From positions 1,364,001 through 1,428,000 of the forward strand of contig BSBN01001251.1 in assembly GCA_027924645.1 (NCBI GenBank): a DNA stretch of 64,000 bases, given 5' to 3'. Every line of letters begins with the position of its first letter. Positions within the stretch are counted from its first letter, which is position 1. A program made the position numbers and the translations under genes. Shown here one piece after another: positions 1-10,062 of the stretch. A model generated the notes under the pieces. It searched no databases. It was not told where the DNA came from and worked only from the letters and a program-made list of their open reading frames with translations. The DNA comes from Cunninghamia lanceolata. Taxonomy: Eukaryota > Streptophyta > Pinopsida > Cupressales > Cupressaceae.

Positions 1-842
1 TAATTGTCATGCACTATTGTCATATAACCTCCAATAGGTGTCATCACATAGAGAACAAGAAGTTTATTATAAATATTCTCCAAGCAAGTCTTATCATAAC
101 AATATTACTAGACAAAGTTTGAGCGGCCCTACACAAATTACATTGTTAGGTGACTCACATAGACTACTAAAAGAGTAGATGAAAAGCATGGTCATGCCAA
201 GCAAGTGTGTCTTCTTAGGACCACAAGCTACAAACACTGCCAAGAGCAAATGCTATGAATAGTATACCATCCATGTTGTGTGTTTAAAAGTGTAAATCAA
301 GAAAGTATGCCCCCACCTTATAATAATTGCATAAAGCAGCAATATGCAATTGATTTTAAGGTAGAAAAAGGGGAAGAGAGATTTTGGAGACATATCTATA
401 TATGAATATATGTTTCAATATTTGCATCTAGAGAAGGAAAAGATGCCCCTAAATAGAGGCAACAAGGGTGGCATTGCAGGAATGATACATAAAAATCTTG
501 TGTAGGCATGGTATGACATTGAGCAATGCTAACACATGTTACATACAACAATCAACAACACAAAATGCACTAAGGGATGTATGTGCTTTAGGGTTAGTAT
601 GTATTTTGGATGGGAATTATTAAGGGACAACTCATGGAATTGTCATCATCCCCCAAGCACATAGAACTATGAGTACAAAGGAAGAATATAACAAGAAAAA
701 ACATTTGGGTCAACATGGAAGGAAGCTAAATATTCCAACACTTTGCATCATCCCCAAAATGTCAATACAAACAAGAATACAAAAATAGATGAATATAGAA
801 ACAAATAGAAGAATTTCACAACATGGGCATTCCTCATGTATA
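1..842 (-). repeat. Old element X, left piece (probably part of its 3' LTR)
   Basis: I see no gene here. From about 345 to 842 the sequence is a diverged direct copy of about 44650-45145, sharing stretches such as ATTTTAAGGTAGAAAA, CATAGAACTATGAG and TTTGCAT..TCCCCAAAATGT. Weaker similarity continues further left. The two copies lie on either side of the gag-protease remains of X, so I infer they are its two LTRs. The left end is outside the window. Orientation is inferred from the minus-strand gag near 28 kb. Copia A1 interrupts this piece at 843. Confidence 0.5.
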
Positions 843-2251
843 TGTTGGAAACTTGCTTGTGTTGTCATTGATGTCAACCTCTAGTAGGCACTTGGTTCCC
901 AAGTGCTTTTGAGAAAATTTGAATAAGGTGTGCAGTGTGATAGAGTTGTGCCCAGTGTTCTTCTCTGCATTACATCCTAATTGAAGATATTCCTATGCAG
1001 TTTGCAAGTGTTGATCAGAGGTATTAATAGGTGTTATATCCAGAATTTGAGGTTCTAGATTGTGTGGCAGTAGAACATATGTTTGATAGTGTTTGCCTAT
1101 GTAGAAGACTGTTTAGGAGAAATGAGATTGCTCTGCATTTCTCCACATTGAGGTTTCATGTCCTGTGAATCTGGGGATGTGCTTCTATAGTCTATATCTA
1201 TGTTTCCTTGAAGTTTCCAATGTTGGGTTGCTCTACAAGATCAGTTCTTGTGTTGGTGTTCAGTGGTAGTGGATCCTGATGTGCATAATGAAGATATTCT
1301 TTGTGTTAGACGGTTGTGGCAGTATTGCAAAGTTTTTTAGTGATGTTGAATGTTGTGGAAAGGTGTGTGGATGTTTTGGAGTGTCTCTTTATGGTTCTCA
1401 TAATGTGTTTGGACTTGGAGAAGCATGCATATGGCTATTAGCTCAGGTTCTCCGACTTGGTTTATTGGCACCATTTGCAGAGGTGCCTCATGGATTGTAG
1501 ATGTGATGAGTAGCTTAGTGATATAGATTTGAGTCCTAGTTATCCCTTGACATGGTCCACTTTCACTTCTTTCTACCACAAAAGTGTTTAGTGCTAACCA
1601 AAGTGATGTTGCATGTGTGTAATGCACATGCTTCATTAGAACTGACCTAATTCATATAGGTCTTGGTTGAGAATGGTATAAATGCAAGATAAAGTTGTGA
1701 GTAATAGTGTAGAGAAGATGTTGTGAATGTGAATCAAGGGTAGTGAGTTGTGTGCGATCTTAAGTGTTTATGACTCTGAAATGCAGTGAGCAGAAGGTGT
1801 CTACATTTTAGTGTGCTTGAAGTTGTTGGAGGTAGTGAGCCAAAGGTTGCGGATAGAAAGAAGTTACAGTGGTGGATCTCTCCTAATGCTCTGAGATAGT
1901 GAATCTCTCTATAACAGATTTCTTCTATTCTTCTCTCTTCTGGACAGTGAGTCCTTCTAGGCAGTGAGCCCTTAGTAGTGAGCCTTTCTTTCGGGCAGTG
2001 AGCCTATTTGATTTCGGTGGTGTTATTCATACATATGTGAGTTAATCCTCACCATGCTTTTTCCCTTCTTGGGTTTTCCATGTAAATCTGGTTTTCTCAT
2101 GTGTTTAGATGTCTTTGCATTGATGCTTCATATGTTTACAATCTATTAATGCATAATAAGAGGTTGATGTTTGGAATTGCTTTGAGGGTTTAATGTTTTA
2201 ATAGACAACTAATTTACCCCTCCCCTCTCAATTCCCATGTGCTTTCTAAAA
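843..2251 (+). repeat. 5' LTR of A1
   Basis: Starts TGTTGGAAAC; the terminal CA has decayed to AA. A TATA box (TATAAAT, 1677-1683) lies about 830 bases in. The last third holds at least six short copies of a GCAGTGAGCC-like motif between about 1780 and 2010. The 3' LTR copy has small indels and many substitutions, so the insertion is not recent. Confidence 0.92.
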
Positions 2252-2266
2252 ATTGGTATCAGAGCC
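2252..2266 (+). promoter_or_regulatory. Primer binding site of A1 (initiator-Met type)
   Basis: ATTGGTATCAGAGCC directly follows the LTR. TGGTATCAGAGC is the usual plant initiator-Met primer site. Confidence 0.9.
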
Positions 2267-2306
2267 AAGTTCCCTAAAGAAGCTTAACTGCTTGGGGTAG
2301 ACTCGA

Positions 2307-3353
2307 ATGGCGCACAGGAAAGGTATGGAGGTCCCAGTGTTTGATGGAACAAATTTTTCTTTTTGGAAAACTGAGATGGAAAGATTTCTTGTCTCCCTAG
2401 GATATGGCATATGGAAGATAGTTGACAAAGAGTATACTATACCTCCTAATGGTCCAAAGGATGAAGATAAAATTAAAGAATATGAGAACAATGTCAAGGC
2501 AAGGAGTGATCTTCTGAACAGTCTCTCTGATTCTAAATTAGTGAAGGTGATGAGTTACAAAACTACTCATGAGATCTGGAAGAAGCTGACAAGTACCTAT
2601 GAAGGAGATGACAAGATCAAGCAAGCAAAGATGCATATTTTGAAGACCAAGTTTGAAACCCTAAAGATGTCAGAAGATGAAAGTATTGCAAGCTACATGT
2701 AGAGAGTGGATGAAGTTGTCAACTCCATCAATTGTCTTGGTGGAAATCTAGAGGAGAGTGAAGTGGTAAAGAAGGTACTAAGAACACTTCCAAAATCTTA
2801 TAGTGCTAAAGTTTCTACTATTGAAGAAACTCAAAATTTGGATAAGTATTCTAGGGATCAAATGTTTGGAACTTTAACTACTTTTGAGATAAGAGAATTT
2901 GGTCAAGATGATGATGCTTTTAAGGCTAGAAAGACATAGAAGAGTGTTGAATCAGATTTAGATGACTTTGATTAAGTGGAAGCAAATTTTGTAAACAAGT
3001 TGAAAAAGGGTTCTAGAAAATACGGAGGTAAGTTACCCTTCAAATGTTTTAATTGTGGAAAGATAGGTCATTATGCTTCAAAATGTCCAATCAAAAACTC
3101 AAATGAGAAAAACAAGGACAACAAAGGTAAATCATACAAGAGGAGTTATTATGTTAAAGAAAATGATATTATATCTAATGATGAGTCTAACTATCTAGAT
3201 GATGAAAGTGATGAATCCTTGTTCATGGCATTGAATGTTGGAACTAATTCTACTAACTCTAAAAGATGCATAAAGGAAACTGCTCCGGAAACAAGGCACA
3301 ATATCAAAGGAGCTTTGGTAACTTCTTTTCATGCAAGAGAACAAAATGACTAG
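2307..3353 (+). pseudogene. gag: A1 gag with intact CCHC knuckle
   Basis: The first ATG after the primer site opens a copia-type Gag: PVFDGTNFSFWKTEMERFL near the start, then an EIWKKL..TYEGDDKIKQAK block and a KVLRTLPKSY block. A CCHC knuckle (CFNCGKIGHYASKC) lies at about 3047-3088. Gag normally forms the virus-like particle and binds the RNA. One frame runs through the whole stretch but is broken by TAG at 2700-2702, TAG at 2937-2939, TAA near 2973 and TAG at 3351. The first stop is also present in A2 (47058). Confidence 0.88.
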
Positions 3354-4638
3354 GTAATTGATAGTGAGTGTTTGAATCATATGATAGGTAATAAGAATAA
3401 TTTTTTTAAGCTTGAGAAGTTTGATGGAGGATATGTTAAGTTTGGAGATGATGCATCTGCTAAAATCTATAGAAGAGGTTCAATTAGTTTTTATGGAAAA
3501 CATAATACAAATGATGTTCTTTATGTCAAGGGTCTCAAGCATAATCTACTAAGTGTAGGACAAATGTATAGTAGAGGATATAATCTTGTATTTTAGGATG
3601 ATGTTGTGAAATTAGAAAAGAAAGCTCCATAACTCTGATTGCTACAGGAACAAGGACAAAAGGGAATATATATTAGCTCAAAGGTGCTAATGGTATGTGT
3701 TTCATGACTCAAGTTAATGAAATTTAGCTATGGCATAGAATAATGTGTCACATCAATTTTGATAGCCTAGTAACGATTAGCTCTAATCAAGTTGTGAGGG
3801 ATCTACCAAGAATTGCAAAGCCTATCAATGCAACCTACACAAGGAATGTCAGATTGGGAAGAAAACAAAGAAGAATTTCAAGATCAAGGAGTATTCTACC
3901 ACCAAACCTCTAGATTTGGTGCATACAGATCTGTGCGAACCTACAAGAGTAGGAAGCTTTTGAGGTGGTAGGTATTTTATGTTGTTGATTGATGATTACT
4001 CTAGAAAGACTTGGGTAACTTTTCTCAAAGAAAAATCAGAAGCTCTAGATAAGGTCAAAGAATACAAGATTATGGTTGAAAATGAAATTGATTTGAAAAT
4101 CAAGTGCCTGAGGTCTGACAGAGGTGGTGAGTTCACCTCCAATGAGTTTAATTGCTTTTGTGAAGAGCATGGAATAAAGAGGCATTTGTCAGCCCCTAGG
4201 ACTCCTTAGTAGAATGCAGCTATGGAAAGAAAGAATATGACAGCTCAAGAAGCAGCAAGGACAATGTTGAAAGAAGAAAATCTACTGGATATCTATTGGA
4301 GAGAAGCTATTCACGTTGCAGTCTACATAAAAAATAGAGTGCAAGCAAGGGTCAACAATTCAAAGACTCCATATGAACTATGGTATGGAAGAAATCCTAC
4401 TATCAAATACTTTAGAGTATTTGGAAGCAAGTGCTACATTAGGAGAGATGAAGAAAACTTGGGAAAGTTTGATACAAGATTAGATGAAGGAATCTTTCTT
4501 AGATATTCCACAAAGAGCAAGGCTTACAGGTGTTACAAAAAGAGGCTAAAGAAGCTGGTTGAAAGTGCAAATGTCAAAGTGGATGAGGATCCACATAAAA
4601 TCTCAGTACTAATAGAAGAATATGAATCAATCAATTAG
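3354..4638 (+). pseudogene. pol: A1 protease and integrase remnant
   Basis: The retropepsin site reads VIDSECLNHM where the family has IDSGC, so the DSG triad has become DSE; A2 has the same change. It is followed by the DVLYVKG..HNLLSVGQM block. A one-base loss near 3605 relative to A2 shifts the frame. Integrase follows: HTDLCEP carries the first Asp, RSDRGGEF the second, and AAMERKN the Glu, so the DDE residues are present. Two adjacent TAG codons (4207-4212) sit just before the Glu motif. The integrase C-terminal region continues to 4638, where the 0.9-kb deletion begins. Confidence 0.85.
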
Positions 4639-5454
4639 AAAAAGGTATTTTCATTTCACAGTCAAAGTATGCTAAGGAAATGTTGAAGAAGTTTGGAATG
4701 GAAGACTCCAAATCGGTGTGTACTCCCATGACTACTAGTTGTAGGTTAAGAAAATATGATGAATCTCCTAAGGCTGATCAGAGTATATACAGATCAATAA
4801 TTGGTGGATTGTTATACTTGACTACTACTAGACCGGATATCATGCATGCAGTTTGCCTTGTGGCTAGATTTCAAGCTGATCCTAGAGAGTCACATGTTTT
4901 GACAACAAAGAGGATATTTAAATACTTGAAAGGCACTCCAGAGTTTGGCCTATGGTATCCTAAGGATGTTGATTTCTCCCTGAGAGCATATTCATATGCA
5001 GATTGGGGAGGATGTACAGATGACATAAGAAGTACAAGTGGTGGTGCTTTCTTTTTGGGAAGTAGACTTGTCTCATGGTTAAGTAAGAAACAAGATTCAG
5101 TGTCATTGTCTATTGCAGAGGTAGAGTACATTGTAGCAGCATCTTGCTACACACGTGTTGTGGATGAAGTAAACATTGAAGGATATCAAGGTCTCATATG
5201 ATGAAAAAATTCCTATATTATGTGATAATACAAGTGCTATCAACATTTCAAAGAATCTAGTGATGCATTCAAGGACAAAGCATATTTCAATCCAATATCA
5301 CTTCCTAAGAGAGAAGGTTGAAGAGAATGAGGTGAAATTCAAGTATGTGCCTACTAAAGACCAAATTGTAGATATCTTTACAAAGGCTCTTCCTAGAGAT
5401 ACTTTTGAGTATCTCTGGCAGAAGTTAGGGGTTATTGCCCCTCCTTTTAATTAG
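4636..5454 (+). pseudogene. pol: A1 C-terminal RT and RNase H remnant
   Basis: The reading resumes in the C-terminal part of copia reverse transcriptase (SKSVCTPM, then GGLLYLTTTRPDIMHAV) and runs into copia RNase H (YADWGGC, STSGGAFFLGSRLVSWLSKKQ, AEVEYIVAAS). The YVDD catalytic core of RT lies in the deleted part. The first RNase H Asp appears as Tyr (YSYADW where YSDADW is usual). A frameshift near 5165-5176 precedes the tail (ILCDNTSAINISKN, TKHISIQYHFLRE), which ends at a stop at 5452-5454. Confidence 0.85.
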
Positions 5455-5843
5455 ATGCATAAATGTGTGCATCTTTCTAGGAAGCATTTCAAGATACATT
5501 CTTAGTCTTGGATTGATGTTGGAGGCTACCTCTCAAGGGGAGTAGGTAGTGATTGGTGCAGACAGATGGAGCATATATTATGACCCTAAGGGGAAGAGTA
5601 TAGAAAAGCAAAAGTAGTGGAGAGAAAGAGTAAGTGCTTGCTGGTGTTGTAAGTATGGCCCTTCATCATTGATGTCAAAGGGGGAGAGAATAAAGGTGGT
5701 TGAAAAACCATTGTGCAGTAAAGTGTGTGAAGAGTAAGAGTTGTTCCAGTCAAGAAGAGTACTACTAATCTGATAATTGATTGCTTTAGGTATTGACGGT
5801 TTTTTAGAAAGTTGGTGTTTCCATCAATGACAAAGGGGGAGAT
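5455..5843 (+). other. A1 3' untranslated region with two polypurine tracts
   Basis: No gene. TCAAAGGGGGAGAG at 5675-5688 is a polypurine-like motif 156 bases upstream of the LTR. The tract adjoining the 3' LTR is CAAAGGGGGAGAT at 5831-5843, which would prime plus-strand DNA. Confidence 0.75.
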
Positions 5844-5874
5844 TGTTGGAAAATTGTTGGTGTTGTCATTGATG
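5822..5874 (+). promoter_or_regulatory. Inverted repeat enclosing the polypurine tract and LTR start (A1)
   Basis: CATCAATGACAA (5822-5833) and TTGTCATTGATG (5863-5874) are perfect 12-base complements. The 29-base loop holds the polypurine tract and the first bases of the LTR. A2 has the same arrangement at 50959-51011 and D1 a near-perfect one. Confidence 0.8.
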
Positions 5875-7258
5875 TCAACATCTAGCAGGTAGTTCACTTT
5901 GTTTCGAAGTGCTTTTGATAAAAATTGAATAAGAATGTGTGCAGTGTGATAGAGTTGTGCTCAGTGTTGTGCTCCGCATTTCTTTCTAGTTGAAGATATT
6001 CCTGTACAGTTTGGAACTGTTGATCAGAGGTGTTAAGAGGTGTTATATCCAAAATTTGAGGTTTTGGATAGTGCGGCAGTAGAAGATGTGTTTGACAGAG
6101 TGTTTGCCTTTTTAGAAGTTTGCTTGGGAGAAATGAGATTGCTCCACATTTCTCTACATTGAGGTTTCATGTCTTACGGATCTGGGGATATGCTTCTACA
6201 CTCTATATCTACCTTTCCTTGGTGTTTCCAATGTGTGGGTTGCTCTGTAAGATCAATTCTTGTGTTGGTATTCAGTGGTAGTAGATCTTGATGTGAATAA
6301 TGAAGATGTTCTTTGTGTCAAATGGTTGTGGCAGTATTATAGAGGTTTATGGTGATGTTGAATGTTGTGGAAAGGTGTGTGGATGTTGTGGAGTGTCTCT
6401 CTATGGTTTGCATAATGTGTTTGGACTTGGAGAAGCATGCATATGGCTGTTATCTCAGGTTTGGTTGACCTAGCTTGTTGGCACCATTTGTGGAGGTGCC
6501 TAATGGATTGTAGATGTGATGAGCAGCTTGGTGATATAGATTTGAGTCCTGGTTATCCCTTGACATGGTCCACTTTCACTTCTTTCCACCGTGGAAGTGT
6601 TTAGTGCCAACCTAAGTGATGTTGCATGTGTGTAATGCACACTCTTCATTAGGACTAGCCTAATTTAGATAGGTCTTGGTTGAGAATGGTATAAATGCAA
6701 TATAAAGTTGTGAGGAACAATGTAGAGAAGATGTGAATGTGAATCAAGGGTAGTGAGTTATGTGCGAGCGTAAATGCTTATGACTCCAAAATGCAATGAG
6801 CAGAAGGTGTTTACATTTCAGTGTGCTTGAAGTTGCTAGAGGTAGTGAGCCAAAGGTTATGGATAGCAAGAAGTTATAGTGGTGGATCTCTCTTGTTGCT
6901 TTGAGATAGTGAATCTCTCTATAATAGATTTCTTCTATTATTTTCTCTTTTGGATAGTGAGTCCTTCTGGGTAGTGAGCCTTTCTTTTGGGAAGTGAGCC
7001 CTTGGTAGTGAGCCTATTTGATTTCAGTGTTTTTATTCATATATATGTGAGTTAATCCTCACTGTGGTTTTTCCCTTCTTAGGTTTTCCACGTAAATCTA
7101 GTGTTCTCACATGTTTAGATGTCCTTGCATTGATGCTTCATATGTTTACATTTTGTTAATGCATAATAAGATGTCGATGTTTGGAATTTCTTTGAGGGTT
7201 TAGTGTTTTAGTAGATAACTGATTCACCCCCCTCTCAGTTGCCCTATTCTTTCTAATA
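5844..7258 (+). repeat. 3' LTR of A1
   Basis: Direct copy of 843-2251 with the TATA box at 6690-6696. It ends TTCTAATA at 7258, followed by the GTATC target copy. Confidence 0.92.
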
Positions 7259-7869
7259 GTATCGACGTGTCTACAAAGGCATCATTGGTCCTCTAGGTAG
7301 AACTAACAAACATAAATATATATTTATGGGGAAAACACTACAATCAAGCAAGAAAACATACAAAAATACATGAGATGGAGGTACAACTTTCATGGGTCAA
7401 GTCTCATCAAATCATCTTGGTCCTAATCTTGATAAGAATGGGGGACGAGGATGAAGGAAGAGCTAACAATGGGACCACCTACAGAGCAGTACTAGGGGAC
7501 TCCCCTAGAACCAAGTGCATAGGATCACTAATAGGAGCAGAATCCTTTGGAGCACTAGGAGAAATAATAATCAACAATCATGTGAAGATCATGGACAATG
7601 AGGGGATATCTAGATGAACTCAATGATTCACTCTTCAAGCAAGGAATTGGAAGAGTCACTATTTGATTAGTGCATTAATTGTGGTTTTTAGTGCTATCTA
7701 CAAAAATGTGAGAACAAAGGGCCATATGTGGAGGGACAACCTCCATAGCTAGAAGTGACACAGAAGAACTAAGAGGCGATGAAGATGGTGACATGCACTT
7801 TGGCTTGTGAAATGGTAGGGTGGGGTAATGCTCTAGTTTACACTTAGGTGGTGGGTAGGGAATGTCTAT
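7259..7869 (-). repeat. Old element X between A1 and B
   Basis: The first 40 bases (GTATC..CCTCTAGG) align with 45132-45170, the flank of A2, so A1 is inserted into X. Toward 7675-7869 the minus strand reads as a Pro/Ser-rich stretch that resembles the composition of 25412-25978 on the far side of B. No recognised gene. Confidence 0.5.
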
Positions 7870-8987
7870 TGTGTATGAGGAAAATTGACTATGATAACCT
7901 AAACAAATCAAAAAACCAATAACATAAAGAGAACCAATCTAAATAAAAGCCATTAATAATAAATCAATGAAACATGAAAGCTTTTACCGAGATTTGTATT
8001 GTTCCCTTTGGATGAATGTGGATTGCTCAATATTGCTGTGAAACCATAATTGCAACAAACAAGTGTAGTGCTCAAAGATCAATGTCAAGAGATCGTGAAG
8101 TTGCTCAATCAATGTGATGTATGCTCAAAGCATTGTTAAGTATGCCTGAGAATAAGTGATCGAAGAGGATTTATGAAGGAGATGAGGGGGGTTTATATAG
8201 GTTTCAACAAAGATCGATCAACGGTCTAGATAATTCAGAAGAATCAACGGAGGAGAACAGTTGAGGAACGTACAACGAATAAGAAGAAGACAAGTGTCAC
8301 GCAAAAGTTGTTTTATTTGAGTTAAACACTTTCTTTTCTAAAGATAAGACATGCTTTTCATAAATTAGAAAGCTTTTTTTCTAATTTAAGAGAAATTGAT
8401 AAAAACAAGGTTGAGTGAATAGATAACTCAACTTAAGATTTGTTTTTGTATGATTTGAGATAAATTAAATAATAAATTATTTAATTTTGTGTGCATGGAG
8501 AAGAAGACTTATTTTTAGAAGATTTGAAAGATATTTGAAGAATTAGAAAGAAAATTAAATAAATAAATTTATTTAATTGTTGTGCATGATTTGGAAGAAT
8601 AAATAAAATATTTGATATTTTTTATTTTTGGAGATTGAGAGGATTTAAATAAATTTGATTTGATTTATTCAAATTTGGAAGAATGAATTTGATTTAATTA
8701 AATAATTGGGAATTATTTAATTAATGTGGATTTGAATTTCGAAAGAGGACAATGATTTAATTAAATAATTGAAATTATTTAATTGTGGAAGAATAATAGA
8801 AAATTTTAATTTAATTAATTAAATAAAGAGAATTTATTCAATTAATGTCGAAAGTATGTGATTTAGAGGAATTAGATGAAATTAATTAAATAATTAGATT
8901 ATTTAATTAATGTTGTAATGCAGGTGATGCTCCAGATTAGACAAAATGCAAGTAGTGTGATGACTTGGTCATTTTAGGGTGTCTACA
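7870..8987 (-). repeat. 3' LTR of B
   Basis: Read on the minus strand it starts TGTAGACACC and ends CATACACA. The minus-strand TATA box (TATATAAA) is at plus 8192-8199. AT-rich from about 8380 to 8920. It is 76 bases longer than the other LTR because a block near 8617-8695 is present here and absent there, bounded by TTTGAT repeats. Confidence 0.95.
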
Positions 8988-9001
8988 TTTTGCCCCTCTT
9001 T
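8988..9001 (-). promoter_or_regulatory. Polypurine tract of B
   Basis: The minus strand reads AAAGAGGGGCAAAA immediately before the 3' LTR, the expected place and composition for plus-strand priming. Confidence 0.85.
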
Positions 9002-9228
9002 GATGCAATGCAGCTTACAGCGTCGCATCAAAGAAATCGATTGTTGAAGACATGATACAATTTTTGATGCCCCAGTGTAGCTAGTTGCCCTAGCGTATGC
9101 CCCCTCGAGCGAAAAGATGGGGAAACGACAGAGGAACTGGGTTGACGCTCGACTAGAAGAGTGTGCAAGCAAGTTTATAAGGAAAAGCAGCAGGGGGTGG
9201 GGAAGACAGAGGAAAGATGGAGGAATGC

Positions 9229-9237
9229 TATAAATAG
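9229..9237 (+). promoter_or_regulatory. TATA box of the antisense PMD gene
   Basis: TATAAATAG lies about 120 bases upstream of the ATG at 9352 and just inside the 3' LTR of B, reading inward. A start site about 30 bases downstream would give a leader of roughly 90 bases. Position and downstream gene support it; no expression evidence is available. Confidence 0.65.
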
Positions 9238-9351
9238 GTCCCATGGGGACCACAATCCTCATTTGCACACTAAGAGTTTCTAAATTTAGAGAGTAGAGCC
9301 TCCAAACTTAGGGTGAGAGAGTTGAGTGGAAGGAGCTGATAGCAAGGAGAG

Positions 9352-9426
9352 ATGCCGATTCCAACGCACAGGCATTGGGCAGAGTTAGTGCGGACATACG
9401 AGAGGCTAGCAGGAGCTCTGGCAGCG
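9352..9426 (+). CDS. PMD gene, exon 1 (25 codons)
   Basis: An ATG opens 25 codons (MPIPTHRHWAELVRTYERLA and onward) ending exactly at a consensus donor, GCG|GTAAGT. The exon has no stop and its phase (0) matches the acceptor at 10062/10063. It belongs to the antisense gene whose second exon carries the plant mobile domain. The exon assignment is inferred from splice signals and phase only. If the donor were not used, translation would run into repeat sequence. Confidence 0.65.
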
Positions 9427-10062
9427 GTAAGTGTTCGAAAACCTCATTTTAATTTGACATTTAGGGCGGTTTAGGGCTAGGTCTAAGTAGGGTAATTAGG
9501 TCAGCCAAAAGCGCTTTAGGGTAGCGCGGCACTATTGATAGTCAGTTGAGGCACTTTTGGTGCGCCCCAGCGTGTCTAGTAGGTAGGCGCAACGCTATTG
9601 GCAAATACAAAGCACATTTGGTTTTAGGGCTCTGCACCGCAGCGCGTTTGGTATAAAGCCGCAGCGCTTATGGTAGTGCAGTGTGGCACGATTGGCGGGG
9701 AAGTAAGGTGCGGTTGGAAGGGTTAGCAAGAAATCACGTTGCCTTTAGCAGCATAGTGCGGTGCGGTTGGTAACATAGAGAAGCGCACTTGGTGAAAACA
9801 AGTCGCACTTGGTATAGAAAAACAAAGTGCATTTGTAGGCACAGTGAGGCGCTTATGGTAACACAGTGGAGCGCTCTTGGGGAAAACAAGATGCCCTTGG
9901 TTTGGGTAGAAGAACGCAATGGGTAGGGTTGATCGAAGGGTAGACTACTTAGGTTGGAGCAAGGGAAGAGCTGGTCTTAGGGCTTTGCGTCATAGGGTAG
10001 AATTCGGCAGGACTATAGAGGAATGGTTAAACTGACTAACAAGTGGTTTGTTGTGGATACAG
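9427..10062 (+). other. Intron of the antisense PMD gene, carrying short repeats
   Basis: Donor GTAAGT at 9427-9432. Acceptor TTTGTTGTGGATACAG ends at 10062. Two good plant branch-point motifs, CTGAC and CTAAC, lie at 10032-10040, 22-30 bases upstream of the acceptor. The intron is 636 bases long and contains about 15 degenerate units with a GCGC-N-TTTGGT core between about 9480 and 9905. Confidence 0.65.
9480..9905 (+). repeat. Degenerate GCGC..TTTGGT repeats inside the PMD intron
   Basis: Spaced copies such as GCACTTTTGGTGCGC, GCGCGTTTGGTATA, GCGCTTATGGTA and GCGCACTTGGTG recur every 20-35 bases. The reverse complement of the same core makes up the repeat blocks of the gag leader of B (22130-24250). 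Confidence 0.7.

Larger units (their letters stand above)
843..7258 (+). mobile_element. Copia LTR retrotransposon A1, complete ends, internally deleted
   Basis: Two direct LTRs (843-2251 and 5844-7258) begin TGTTGGAAA and end TTCTAA-A/T-A. They flank a Met-type primer site, decayed gag-pol and a polypurine tract. The flanks GTATA (838-842) and GTATC (7259-7263) match at four of five bases and are read as the target-site duplication. The internal region is only 3.6 kb. By comparison with A2 about 0.9 kb of reverse transcriptase is missing at 4624-4635. Lineage within copia is not certain. It cannot move by itself because RT is deleted and there are many stops. Confidence 0.93.

Noticed and set aside
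7675..7911. 78-codon minus-strand open frame
   Set aside because: It crosses the B target site and LTR start (7865-7870), so it is a chance join; only the X part may reflect an old coding stretch.
8380..8920. AT-rich ATTTAATT repeats in the B LTR, which might look like an origin or matrix attachment region
   Set aside because: Present in both LTRs as ordinary LTR sequence; no independent evidence for either role.
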